A stretch of 64,000 bases of DNA from Aestuariibaculum lutulentum (GTDB lineage: Bacteria; Bacteroidota; Bacteroidia; Flavobacteriales; Flavobacteriaceae): assembly GCF_032926325.1 (NCBI RefSeq), contig NZ_CP136709.1:3318501-3382500 (forward strand), given 5' to 3'. Under the pieces are notes generated by a model. It saw only the letters and a list, made by a program, of their open reading frames with translations. It had not been told where the DNA came from and searched no databases. The translations under genes were made by a program, and so were the position numbers. Each line of letters starts with the position of its first letter. Position 1 is the stretch's first letter. Of the stretch, positions 34,526 through 42,750 are shown piece after piece.

Positions 34526-35524
34526 ATGACCCCTGAGCAATTAGACATCCTAAAAAATAAACACGTTTTAGTAACGGGTGGTGCGGGTTTTATAGGCTCA
34601 AATCTTTGTGAATATCTTCTATCTTACCATATAAAGGTGACTTGTATGGATAATTTTTCCACCGGAAAAAGAGAAAATCTGGAGGGTTTTAAAAATCATC
34701 ATAATTTTAAGCTCATTGAAGGAGATATTAGAAATCTGAATGATTGTAAAGCTGCATGCCACAATGTAGATTATGTTTTACATCAAGCCGCTCTAGGTTC
34801 TGTTCCCCGATCTATAAGTGACCCAATCACCACAAACGAGGTTAATGTTTCTGGCTTTTTAAATATGCTTGTTGCCTCAAAAGAAGCTAATGTAAAGCGC
34901 TTTATTTACGCCGCAAGCTCCTCAACTTATGGAGATAGTAAATCTTTACCTAAAGTAGAACATAAAATAGGAAAACCGCTTTCTCCATACGCTATTACAA
35001 AATACGTTAACGAATTATATGCTGATATTTTCCATTCTACATATGGTTTGGATTCTATCGGATTGCGATATTTTAATGTATTTGGAAGACGTCAAGACCC
35101 AAACGGAGCGTACGCGGCTGTTATCCCAAAATTTGTTCAGCAACTTATAAAACATGAATCTCCCGTAATCAATGGAGATGGAAGCTACTCAAGGGATTTT
35201 ACTTATATAGATAATGTAGTCCAAATGAATATTAATGCATTAACAACTACAAATGAAAATGCGTTAAATACCGTCTACAATGTAGCCTATGGTGAGCGTA
35301 CAACACTTTTAGAACTTACGTCTTTACTAAAAACCTACCTGTCATCTTATGATGAAAATATAAAACACATTGAAATTAAACACCAAGACAATAGAATTGG
35401 TGACATTCCCCATTCCTTAGCTTCAATAGACAAGGCAAAAGATTTATTAAATTACAACCCAAAATACGATATAAAATCAGGATTACAAGAAGCTGTTAAG
35501 TGGTATTGGAATCATTTGAGATAA
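34526..35524 (+). CDS. UDP-N-acetylglucosamine 4-epimerase (WbpP/TviC type)
   Basis: This 332-residue extended SDR has GGAGFIG at 18-24 and the catalytic Tyr155 and Lys159 in YAITK. The phrases LHQAALGSVPRSISDPITTN, AASSSTYGD and LRYFNVFGRRQDPNGAYAAV match WbpP of Pseudomonas and TviC of Salmonella closely. Those enzymes interconvert UDP-GlcNAc and UDP-GalNAc (or the uronic acids). The neighbouring dehydrogenase 16 bases downstream supports a UDP-GalNAcA pathway. It is divergent from the aminotransferase. Confidence 0.9.
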   Translation: MTPEQLDILKNKHVLVTGGAGFIGSNLCEYLLSYHIKVTCMDNFSTGKRENLEGFKNHHNFKLIEGDIRNLNDCKAACHNVDYVLHQAALGSVPRSISDPITTNEVNVSGFLNMLVASKEANVKRFIYAASSSTYGDSKSLPKVEHKIGKPLSPYAITKYVNELYADIFHSTYGLDSIGLRYFNVFGRRQDPNGAYAAVIPKFVQQLIKHESPVINGDGSYSRDFTYIDNVVQMNINALTTTNENALNTVYNVAYGERTTLLELTSLLKTYLSSYDENIKHIEIKHQDNRIGDIPHSLASIDKAKDLLNYNPKYDIKSGLQEAVKWYWNHLR

Positions 35525-35540
35525 AAGAACTTTAATACAT

Positions 35541-36824
35541 ATGAAGGATATTAAAATTGCTATTGTAGGCTTAGGCTATGTTGGCTTACCCCTCGCAAGA
35601 TTATTTGCTACAAAATACCCCGTTATAGGTTTTGATATCAGTCAAAAACGTATAGAAGAATTAAACAAAGGCAATGACATAACACTAGAAGTTGAAGAAA
35701 ATGAACTAAAAGCTGTTTTAAAATCTTCAACAGAAAGCATGTCTAATGGTCTTTTTTGTTCTTCTCAATTAGAAGACATTAGAGATTGTAATTACTACAT
35801 TGTAACTGTCCCTACTCCTATTGACAAAAACAATAAACCTGATTTAACACCTCTTTATAAATCCACTGAATCGATTGCTAAAGTTTTAAAACAAGGCGAT
35901 ATTGTTATTTACGAGTCCACAGTTTACCCGGGAGTAACAGAAGATGAATGCATCCCGGTTTTAGAAAATATAAGCGGATTAAAATTCAACGAAGACTTTT
36001 TCGCAGGTTATTCTCCGGAGCGTATTAATCCAGGAGATAAATTGCATACGGTAGACAAAATTCTAAAGGTCACTTCTGGCTCCACCCCAGAAATTGGTAA
36101 AAAAGTAAACCAATTATACGCTAGTGTTATCTCTGCAGGCACTCATTTAGCCCCATCTATAAAAGTTGCTGAAGCTGCAAAAGTTATTGAAAACTCACAA
36201 CGCGATATTAATATTGCTTTTGTGAATGAGTTAGCAAAGATTTTCAACCTAATGAATATTGACACACAAGCCGTTTTAGAAGCTGCCGGAACCAAATGGA
36301 ACTTTCTTCCTTTTAAACCTGGGTTAGTTGGAGGACACTGCATAGGTGTTGATCCTTATTATTTAGCTCAAAAAGCTATCGAAATAGGTTATCACCCGGA
36401 AATCATCTTAGCGGGACGTCGCGTGAATGACAGCATGGGGCATTATGTGGCTTCTGAGGTTATTAAACTTATGGCGCAAAAAGATATTCGAATCAAGGAT
36501 GCTAAAATTTTAATCCTCGGTATCACATTTAAGGAAAATTGCCCAGATGTTAGAAATACCAAAGTTGTAGATGTAATTAATCAATTACAAAGTTACGGTA
36601 CAGAAGTAACAATTTACGACCCTTGGGCCAAACCAGACGAAGTATTTCACGAATACAACCTTAAAACAACTACAGAATTACCAGATAACACATTTGACGC
36701 TGTAGTATTAGCTGTTTCTCACAGCGAATTTCTAAACATAACTATAAAGAATCTTTTAAAACCAAATAGCGTTCTATACGACGTAAAAGGTTTTTTAAAA
36801 GAACCTGTTAACGGAAGGCTATAA
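35541..36824 (+). CDS. UDP-N-acetyl-hexosamine 6-dehydrogenase (TviB/WbpA type)
   Basis: This 427-residue nucleotide-sugar dehydrogenase has the NAD motif GLGYVG at 10-15, PTPID at 91-95, YSPERINPGD near 157-166, and the catalytic Cys267 in GLVGGHCIGVDPYY. ILGITFKENCPDVRNTKV starts the C-terminal domain. The sequence is much closer to TviB/VipA (UDP-GlcNAc or UDP-GalNAc to uronic acid) than to UDP-glucose dehydrogenase. With the epimerase it would supply UDP-GalNAcA for a capsule or O-antigen-like glycan. A terminator follows directly. Confidence 0.92.
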   Translation: MKDIKIAIVGLGYVGLPLARLFATKYPVIGFDISQKRIEELNKGNDITLEVEENELKAVLKSSTESMSNGLFCSSQLEDIRDCNYYIVTVPTPIDKNNKPDLTPLYKSTESIAKVLKQGDIVIYESTVYPGVTEDECIPVLENISGLKFNEDFFAGYSPERINPGDKLHTVDKILKVTSGSTPEIGKKVNQLYASVISAGTHLAPSIKVAEAAKVIENSQRDINIAFVNELAKIFNLMNIDTQAVLEAAGTKWNFLPFKPGLVGGHCIGVDPYYLAQKAIEIGYHPEIILAGRRVNDSMGHYVASEVIKLMAQKDIRIKDAKILILGITFKENCPDVRNTKVVDVINQLQSYGTEVTIYDPWAKPDEVFHEYNLKTTTELPDNTFDAVVLAVSHSEFLNITIKNLLKPNSVLYDVKGFLKEPVNGRL

Positions 36825-36832
36825 AACAAAAA

Positions 36833-36865
36833 AAAACGCTGATTATATAAATCAGCGTTTTTTTA
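36833..36865. terminator. bidirectional terminator
   Basis: aaacgctgatt / aatcagcgttt forms an 11-bp stem with loop atata, flanked by A and T runs, between the dehydrogenase and the convergent lrp-like gene. Confidence 0.9.
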
Positions 36866-36881
36866 TACATAGAGATTAAGC

Positions 36882-37361
36882 TTACATTTCATTGAAAATA
36901 GTATGCATTAATCGTTTTTTATCATTGATACTCTCTTCTAACGATATCATAGTTTCTGTTCTGTAAACTCCTTCAATATCATCCAGCATAAAGATTACTT
37001 CCTTAGCGTGTTCTGTACTTTTTGCACGAATCTTGCAGAAAACATTAAATTTACCTGTTGTAATATGCGCAACGGTAACGTAAGGAATTTGATTAATTCT
37101 TTCTAAAACAAATTTAGTTTCCGAAGTTTTATTTAAAAATACTCCTACGTATGCTATGAAAGAATATCCTAATTTTTTATAATCTAACATTAAAGAAGAA
37201 CCTTTAATAATACCATGTTCTTCCATTTTCTTCACTCTTACGTGCACAGTACCTGCCGATATTAGTAATTTTTTTGCAATGTCTGTAAACGGAATCCTAG
37301 TGTTATCGATTAACATATCAAGGATTTGGTGATCAATCTCGTCTAATTTAATTTTCCCCAT
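36882..37361 (-). CDS. Lrp/AsnC family transcriptional regulator
   Basis: This 159-residue protein has an N-terminal helix-turn-helix (residues 5-60, ILDMLIDNTRIPFTDIAKKL and ISAGTVHVRVKKMEEHGII) and a C-terminal RAM domain (about 70-150) with YVTVAHITTGKFNVFCKI. Lrp proteins bind DNA as octamers and sense amino acids. Its target genes are unknown; the adjacent M14 peptidase is in the same direction upstream. A TATTTTTG -7 element at 37393-37386 lies 25 bases upstream. Confidence 0.92.
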   Translation of the reverse strand: MGKIKLDEIDHQILDMLIDNTRIPFTDIAKKLLISAGTVHVRVKKMEEHGIIKGSSLMLDYKKLGYSFIAYVGVFLNKTSETKFVLERINQIPYVTVAHITTGKFNVFCKIRAKSTEHAKEVIFMLDDIEGVYRTETMISLEESINDKKRLMHTIFNEM

Positions 37362-37431
37362 AATTAATTATTCTTAAGTATAAAGCAAAAATAGTACATT
37401 TTCTTTAAAAATAATACATTAATAATAGGCT

Positions 37432-38565
37432 TTATTTTGAAATTAATGAGATTTTTTCATTATTCATAATCACGAAAACGTTTTCGTCACCTATCTTAAT
37501 AGGTTTTCCTGATTCATTTAACACTTCTAAACCATTGGCCTGAATCGTTTTATGTGCATAAAATTCTTTCAAATCCTCGATTTTATCAACTTTAGGAATA
37601 AAAACAACTTCATCATCAACCAATGTCTCCTGAAACATAATGCCAATATCACCAATAGATGCATTTCTAATAATAACATCTAAAAATAGTTTTTCGTTTT
37701 CAGGAATTTCTAAATAAGCTTCATAATTATCGCCTGAAACGTTGTTTTTAGCGATATAATCAAAGGAAGTGATGTAAGATATATAAATAAGCTCTCGTGT
37801 CTTTTCCCTTCCGTAATCATCATGAAAATGACCTGCTTCAAATAAAATGGTTGGCACATTTTTACTTTGAAACGTATCTCCTACGCAATTTAAGTTAAAG
37901 GCATCATCATACACCCCAACCTGCCCTGGTATCTCCTTTTGCAGAGCCTCATTCATTACACTTATAATTTCCATAGCCACCTTTCTGTTAGGCGTAATAG
38001 TACATTCCTGGTCCTGCGCTGGTGACAAGAATGATACTGTAGCCGATTTTTCGGCTCTTCCAGCACTAAAAATAGTACGCTGACCATGTAGATTATAACA
38101 ATAATGTGGTTTAAAAGCTTCGAAAGCTGCTTTTAAAACCAAACTTTCAGGCTGAGTTAAATTTTGAGCATCCCTGTTTAAATCCACTTCATTGGCATTT
38201 ATTCGCGTATAAGCCTTAGCGCCATCCGGATTTAAAATTGGAATAACATACAAAGTACAAGCTTCTAAAATGTGTTTTACAGAAGCATCGTTGCTTAATA
38301 AGGTGTTTGTAAGATCAAAAATAGCCTTAGTTGTTGTCGATTCGTTACCGTGCATTTGCGACCACATAAGAATCCGTTTATCACCTTTACCAATTTTAAA
38401 TGCATATATATCGTCTTTTAAAACAGATTGCCCAATACACTCAATATTTAATTGGTTGTTTAAAGAATCTAGAACAGGTTTAATGTGATTGTTGGTTATA
38501 TATCGATGACTTAAACGCGACTCTTTGTTGTTTAAGTAAAGTGATTTTATGGTCTCTAATTGCAT
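37432..38565 (-). CDS. M14 family zinc carboxypeptidase
   Basis: This 377-residue protein has the M14 zinc site: His72 and Glu75 in SQMHGNESTTT and His160 in CYNLHGQRT. The conserved NPDGAKAYTR region and the probable catalytic glutamate in TILFEAGHFHDD are also present. There is no signal peptide, so it appears cytoplasmic. Family members cleave C-terminal residues or peptidoglycan peptides; this substrate is unknown. I use the ATG at 38565 because the extra 19 upstream residues have no homology. It is divergent from the XRE gene and its promoter overlaps the shared palindromes. Confidence 0.87.
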   Translation of the reverse strand: MQLETIKSLYLNNKESRLSHRYITNNHIKPVLDSLNNQLNIECIGQSVLKDDIYAFKIGKGDKRILMWSQMHGNESTTTKAIFDLTNTLLSNDASVKHILEACTLYVIPILNPDGAKAYTRINANEVDLNRDAQNLTQPESLVLKAAFEAFKPHYCYNLHGQRTIFSAGRAEKSATVSFLSPAQDQECTITPNRKVAMEIISVMNEALQKEIPGQVGVYDDAFNLNCVGDTFQSKNVPTILFEAGHFHDDYGREKTRELIYISYITSFDYIAKNNVSGDNYEAYLEIPENEKLFLDVIIRNASIGDIGIMFQETLVDDEVVFIPKVDKIEDLKEFYAHKTIQANGLEVLNESGKPIKIGDENVFVIMNNEKISLISK

Positions 38566-38581
38566 GATAATAATTTGTTGA

Positions 38582-38615
38582 CAAATGTAAGAATTTAAAA
38601 AGTTACAATTGTCAA
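38582..38615 (-). promoter_or_regulatory. candidate promoter of the M14 peptidase
   Basis: On the minus strand an exact TACATTTG (38589-38582) lies 17 bases before the peptidase ATG, inside the first palindrome. TTG at 38615-38613 is a loosely spaced -33 (23 bases). Confidence 0.4.
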
Positions 38616-38836
38616 CAATCAAGTATTTACAATTGTAAACACCTATTTAAAATGAGTTGTATACATTTGTAAACACGAGTATTTCATCGGATAACCCTTT
38701 AACCACCTTAATAACTTTGTCGTTTATCGATAAACTGTTATTTAGGATTAAAAAATTGTTTATCAGTTGTTTAGTTGTTATAAATTAAAGTAAAACTTTA
38801 TATAAATTTACATTTTTTACTTGTTTTTTGTATACA

Positions 38837-38870
38837 TTTGTATACTGTAAACATATTTTTGTTACATTTG
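38837..38870 (+). promoter_or_regulatory. candidate promoter of the XRE regulator
   Basis: TTTG at 38837-38840 and TACATTTG at 38863-38870 are 22 bases apart, and each lies within a palindrome. The implied start near 38877 falls at the edge of the last palindrome, 24 bases before the ATG. Confidence 0.5.
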
Positions 38871-38900
38871 TGACATAGCAAACATTTGTAAACAGTTACA

Positions 38901-39320
38901 ATGATAAACACAGAAGAATTCACAACACGCCTGGAGAGAGTCATCAATTTTTACGGTGAATCTGCCTCTTCTTTTGCAGAAAAAATAGGTGTTCAACGCT
39001 CAAGCATATCGCACATTTTATCCGGACGAAATAAACCAAGTTTAGAGTTTGTTCTAAAAATTCTTTCAGCTTATCCGGAAGTAGAATTGTATTGGTTGTT
39101 AAACGGCAAAGGAAGTTTTCCTGCGAAAAAAGAAATTACACCTTCACCTCCGGTTGAAGCTCCTCCAAAAATTAATCAGGTTGTAAATACACCACCAATT
39201 TCCAGAGCGCCCATAAATCTTCCAGAAGAAAAAATATTTTCTGAAAATGCAAATGGCAAAACTATAGAGCGTATTGTTGTTTTTTATTCAGATGGTACTT
39301 TTAAGAACTATCACAATTAA
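38901..39320 (+). CDS. XRE-family helix-turn-helix regulator
   Basis: This 139-residue protein has a Cro/C1-type helix-turn-helix (residues 8-62): ESASSFAEKIGVQRSSISHILSGRNKPSLEF gives the two helices, here summarised as SFAEKIGVQRSSIS and the RNKPSLEF that follows. After WLLNGKGSFP comes a Pro-rich linker (about 78-110) and a short C-terminal beta segment, TIERIVVFYSDGTFKNY. No ligand domain is recognised. Clustered palindromes in its promoter suggest autoregulation and control of the divergent M14 peptidase. Confidence 0.88.
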   Translation: MINTEEFTTRLERVINFYGESASSFAEKIGVQRSSISHILSGRNKPSLEFVLKILSAYPEVELYWLLNGKGSFPAKKEITPSPPVEAPPKINQVVNTPPISRAPINLPEEKIFSENANGKTIERIVVFYSDGTFKNYHN

Positions 39321-39336
39321 AATTAAGATTGTTTAG

Positions 39337-39344
39337 TACCTTTG
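39337..39344 (+). promoter_or_regulatory. -7 promoter element
   Basis: TACCTTTG matches TAnnTTTG exactly, 33 bases before the ATG at 39377. No -33 partner is evident. Confidence 0.35.
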
Positions 39345-39376
39345 CCTGAAATTTTAAAACCATATAATTCGTCCAG

Positions 39377-39745
39377 ATGAAATTTTTATACGCTCTAATC
39401 TTTTTAAGCTTATTTAGCTGTTATGAAACGATACGTAATTGTAGTGATTACAAAACCGGAGATTTTTATAGCGAAGTAACTATTAACGGCGAATTATTTA
39501 AGTCAAAGTTTAAACGTACTGAAAATCTTCAGGTGGAAACCTATAACAATAAAGTAGATTCTTCTTCTTTACGATGGATTAATGATTGTGAAGTTATTTT
39601 TAAAACCATTAATCCGAAAAACATGGCTGAACGAAAAGATATTCATTTAAAAATCTTAACAACCACCGACAGCTCTTACACTTACGAATACTCGTATGTT
39701 GGCGAAACCAAAAAACAAAAGGGAATAGCTTATAGAACAAAATAA
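39377..39745 (+). CDS. small lipoprotein, 122 aa
   Basis: The N-terminus MKFLYALIFLSLFSC is a lipoprotein signal with the acceptor Cys15. The mature part of about 107 residues is polar and beta-rich, with the C-terminal YTYEYSYVGETKKQKGIAY. It probably sits in the outer or inner membrane facing the periplasm. I do not recognise a family; similar flavobacterial proteins carry a misleading topoisomerase label. It has its own promoter element and follows the XRE gene by 56 bases. Confidence 0.72.
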   Translation: MKFLYALIFLSLFSCYETIRNCSDYKTGDFYSEVTINGELFKSKFKRTENLQVETYNNKVDSSSLRWINDCEVIFKTINPKNMAERKDIHLKILTTTDSSYTYEYSYVGETKKQKGIAYRTK

Positions 39746-39749
39746 AACA

Positions 39750-39770
39750 CCTCGATACAAGTACACGAGG
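39750..39770 (-). terminator. possible terminator between convergent genes
   Basis: CCTCG / CGAGG with an inner TAC / GTA pairing forms a bulged hairpin. On the minus strand it is followed by TGTTTTATTTT, so it may end the 39.8-kb gene. Confidence 0.45.
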
Positions 39771-39848
39771 CGTTATAAAGAAACTTAGTTTAATTTTGAA
39801 GCAAGCTTCAGAATATTTACATTTCAGTTATCGAGTAAAATTCAGAAT

Positions 39849-40349
39849 TTAATCGAATGGATACAAAAACGACTCAACAATATTAAATTCAATTTGTTGA
39901 TCTTGGTTAATGTAATAGGTTAAAAACATTTCTCCCCAGTATTTTCCATCCGTGAAATCTGCAATAATCCATTTGTGATTTAACAATTTAATTGTGTTAA
40001 TCATCATGCGCTTACCTTCACTTGGGGCATATGGTACAATAGGATGTTCTCCTTTTACTTCATTCAACTTGTAAAGCTCGTCTTTTATAATAGGAATTAA
40101 TTCACTTGTATTGTAACCTTGATTTTCAAAATAGCTAATCGCGTCTTCATTTCTATTTAAATTGAAATGTAATAAATCTGCAATTTCGTGTTGCATGGTT
40201 ACCAGTGAATCTTTGTATTGCTGTAATTGTTCTTTATAGTCACCTATGTTTTTGTTCATGTCTTCAAAAACGCGTTTCGAGTTAACAAACTGAAACAATA
40301 CCAATAACATGGCAAACACAAACAAATACATAAAAATTCTTTGCTTCAT
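39849..40349 (-). CDS. membrane-anchored hypothetical protein, 166 aa
   Basis: This protein has one N-terminal membrane anchor (residues 5-23), then a coiled-coil-like helix (about 27-60, FEDMNKNIGDYKEQLQQYKD), then a small globular domain with KWIIADFTDGKYWGEMFLTY and a C-terminal EFNIVESFLYP. The domain is conserved in Flavobacteriia in my recollection, but I do not know a function. It starts 10 bases after the MBL-fold gene stop and is probably cotranscribed with it. Confidence 0.75.
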   Translation of the reverse strand: MKQRIFMYLFVFAMLLVLFQFVNSKRVFEDMNKNIGDYKEQLQQYKDSLVTMQHEIADLLHFNLNRNEDAISYFENQGYNTSELIPIIKDELYKLNEVKGEHPIVPYAPSEGKRMMINTIKLLNHKWIIADFTDGKYWGEMFLTYYINQDQQIEFNIVESFLYPFD

Positions 40350-40359
40350 CTTCTATTTT

Positions 40360-41121
40360 TTAAATGATAATTTGTAATTCATCGTGGGCCAAAAATACAT
40401 TTTCTGGCAAAGTTTTCTCTACTTCTTCGTGAAAACCTAACAAATGACTAATATGCGTTAAATATGCTTTTCCCGGATTTACCTTTTTTATAAAGTCTAA
40501 AGCCTCGTCTAAATTAAAGTGAGAATAATGTGGTTCGTATCGTAATGCATTAACAACTAATACTTTTACATTTTTTATTTTCTCAATCTCCTTTTCTTTT
40601 AAGGTCTTCATATCGGTGAGATATGCAAAATCTCCAAATCTATATCCAAAAACCTGTAAGTCTCCATGCTTTCCGTTTACCGGAATAACTTCTAAATTCT
40701 TTAACTGAAAGGGTTTATTTTTAACACGGTTTGTAAGGACTGTTGGTGCTCCCGGATATTTGTTTTTTGTAGCAAATATATAATCGTACTTCTTTACTAA
40801 AGATTTTAAAACACGCTTGTGTGCATAAATAGGAATGTCGCCTTGTCTGAAATAAAACGGACGAATATCATCTAAACCAGCAACATGGTCGGCATGTTCA
40901 TGAGTGAACACAATACCATCTATTCTTTTACAACCTGAACGTAACATTTGGTATCTAAAATCAGGACCACAATCTATCACATAAGTGTAATCATCCCATT
41001 CTACTAAAACGGACACTCTTAGTCGCTTATCCTTAGGGTCTTTACTTAAACAAACTGGATGATCGCTCCCTATTATAGGAACTCCTTGAGATGTACCTGT
41101 ACCAAGAAATGTTATTTTCAA
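40360..41121 (-). CDS. MBL-fold metallo-hydrolase (PhnP-like)
   Basis: This 253-residue protein begins TFLGTGTSQGVPIIG and has the metal motif THEHADHVAGLDD (His74, His76, Asp78, His79), LTDMKTL, and LTHISHLLGFH near the C-terminus. The layout is that of PhnP/ElaC-like phosphodiesterases, which hydrolyse cyclic phosphodiesters; the substrate is not known. It is cytoplasmic. It leads the two-gene minus-strand unit and diverges from the 487-aa gene. A TATTTTTG element at 41148-41141 could be its -7 region. Confidence 0.9.
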   Translation of the reverse strand: MKITFLGTGTSQGVPIIGSDHPVCLSKDPKDKRLRVSVLVEWDDYTYVIDCGPDFRYQMLRSGCKRIDGIVFTHEHADHVAGLDDIRPFYFRQGDIPIYAHKRVLKSLVKKYDYIFATKNKYPGAPTVLTNRVKNKPFQLKNLEVIPVNGKHGDLQVFGYRFGDFAYLTDMKTLKEKEIEKIKNVKVLVVNALRYEPHYSHFNLDEALDFIKKVNPGKAYLTHISHLLGFHEEVEKTLPENVFLAHDELQIII

Positions 41122-41158
41122 TCGATTCTTAAGTTTATCACAAAAATAAGAATGTTTT

Positions 41159-41188
41159 TTTGTTTAACTTACTTATTTAATATCTTTA
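41159..41188 (+). promoter_or_regulatory. candidate promoter of the 487-aa gene
   Basis: TTTG (41159-41162) and TATCTTTA (41181-41188) are separated by 18 bases; the -7 is one base off TAnnTTTG. Confidence 0.4.
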
Positions 41189-41218
41189 CTCCACAATAGA
41201 AACTAACTTTAAAAACCT

Positions 41219-42682
41219 ATGGAAATAACCATTAAAGGTGATAGAGAATTTGATGATATTCCTTCGTTAAAAACTAAAGCCCTTCGAATTAACTTAAACG
41301 AAAATATTTACGGAACCTTCGCCGAAATTGGTGCCGGACAAGAAACCTGTAGACATTTTTTTAGAGCCGGGGGTGCTTCTGGAACCATTGCAAAGGCAAT
41401 GTCTGCTTACGATAAAGATTTTAGTGATGCTATATATGGTGCCGAAGACGACGGTCGATATGTAACCGAAGCGCGTTTAAGAAAAATGTTAACCCATGAG
41501 ATGAATCTTATGGAAAACCGCTTAACACGTGAAAAAAATCCGAATAAAATCTTCTTTACCTATGCCAATACTGTAGCGACTATAGATTTTGCTAAACAAT
41601 TTAAAGGACACGGTTGGGTTGGTATTAAGTATCAGGTTGAAGCTGGTGGCGATTACAACGAAATTATTTTACACCTTCGTTTTAAAGAAACCGATGCCAG
41701 ATTACAACAAGAAACCCTTGGTGTTTTAGGAACTAACTTAATTTATGGTGCCTTTTATAAATATAACGAACCTAAAAAATTACTTCGTTATTTATACGAC
41801 CATTTAGATAAAGATCGATTAGAAATCGATACCATAAACTTCTCTGGTCCTGTCTTTAAAAATGTTGACAACCGTTTAATGAGTTTACAACTGGTTAAGA
41901 ATGGTATGACCGATGCTGTAATGTTTGGGCCTGACGGAACAAATGTTTTGCCTGCTAAAATATTTTACAAAAAAAACATTTTAGCGCTTCGCGGAAGTTT
42001 TAGACCAGTAACCAAGGTAAACATGGAGATGTATGAGAAATCATACGAAATGTTTATCAAAGAAAATAAAGTTGATAAAGAAAAAACCGAAGTTGTTTTC
42101 GAGATTACCTTATCTAATTTAAGAGCTGAAGGTGAAATTGACGAGCAGGATTTCATTGATAGAGCCGATTTACTTTGTGCGCTTGGACATTCGGTAATGA
42201 TTTCGAACTTCCAGGAATACTATAAAGTAGTTGAATACTTCTCTAACTATACAAAATCCAGAATGGGATTAGCCATGGGTGTTAGTAACCTGGTTGATAT
42301 TTTCGACGAGAAATATTACAGACATTTAAGTGGAGGTATTTTAGAAGCATTTGGTAAGTTATTCTTTAAAGATTTAAAAGTTTACCTATACCCAATGCAC
42401 GATCAGGAAACCGGTGAATTAATTACCAGTGAAAACCTAAAAGTGTATCCACGTATGAAAGAATTATATAAATTCTTTAAATACAATGGCAAAGTGATCG
42501 ACATTGAAGAATACGATCCTACAATTATGAATATTTTCTCTCGCGAAATCTTAAATATGATTGCCAATGGGGAAAGCGGATGGGAAGATATGGTACCTGA
42601 CGGAACAGCTGAATTAATTAAAGATTATAGATTATTCGGTTATTCAAGAAAACCATTAACTCTAATCAGGAAAAGAAAATAA
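41219..42682 (+). CDS. conserved cytoplasmic protein of unknown function, 487 aa
   Basis: This large soluble protein has no signal peptide, membrane segment or motif I can place with confidence. Recurrent features include EIGAGQETCRHFFRAGGASGT near residue 38 onward (quoted as GAGQETCRHFF), KMLTHEMNLMENRL, GAFYKYNEPKKLLRYLYD and MGLAMGVSNLVDIFDEKYY. Related flavobacterial proteins are labelled variously as TonB-dependent receptor or nicotinate-nucleotide adenylyltransferase, and neither label fits. Codon use is ordinary and the gene is well expressed in appearance, with its own promoter and terminator. Confidence 0.85.
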   Translation: MEITIKGDREFDDIPSLKTKALRINLNENIYGTFAEIGAGQETCRHFFRAGGASGTIAKAMSAYDKDFSDAIYGAEDDGRYVTEARLRKMLTHEMNLMENRLTREKNPNKIFFTYANTVATIDFAKQFKGHGWVGIKYQVEAGGDYNEIILHLRFKETDARLQQETLGVLGTNLIYGAFYKYNEPKKLLRYLYDHLDKDRLEIDTINFSGPVFKNVDNRLMSLQLVKNGMTDAVMFGPDGTNVLPAKIFYKKNILALRGSFRPVTKVNMEMYEKSYEMFIKENKVDKEKTEVVFEITLSNLRAEGEIDEQDFIDRADLLCALGHSVMISNFQEYYKVVEYFSNYTKSRMGLAMGVSNLVDIFDEKYYRHLSGGILEAFGKLFFKDLKVYLYPMHDQETGELITSENLKVYPRMKELYKFFKYNGKVIDIEEYDPTIMNIFSREILNMIANGESGWEDMVPDGTAELIKDYRLFGYSRKPLTLIRKRK

Positions 42683-42698
42683 TCTTTCTATATAGAAA

Positions 42699-42731
42699 CA
42701 AAAAAGCAGCTTTATTAAGCTGCTTTTTTGT
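42699..42731. terminator. bidirectional terminator
   Basis: acaaaaaagcagctt / aagctgcttttttgt is a long perfect stem with a four-base loop between the convergent 487-aa gene and bcp. Confidence 0.92.
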
Positions 42732-42750
42732 TGTGTAATATTTTCAAACT

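Larger units (their letters stand above)
38577..38893. repeat. cluster of 14-16-bp palindromic sites, likely XRE operators
   Basis: Related palindromes of the form GTwTACAwwTGTAwAC recur at 38577-38591, 38602-38616, 38625-38640, 38659-38674, 38830-38845, 38861-38874 and 38878-38893. The best copies are GTATACATTTGTATAC and ATTTACAATTGTAAAC. Two lie at the peptidase start and three at the regulator start. Several contain TACATTTG, the -7 promoter element, so binding would block transcription. This fills the 335-base interval between the divergent genes; 38675-38829 holds only AT-rich sequence. Confidence 0.75.

Noticed and set aside
38577..38893. Repeat cluster as a CRISPR array
   Set aside because: Spacing is irregular (about 9 to 155 bases), units are palindromic 14-16-mers that vary in sequence, and no cas gene is near.
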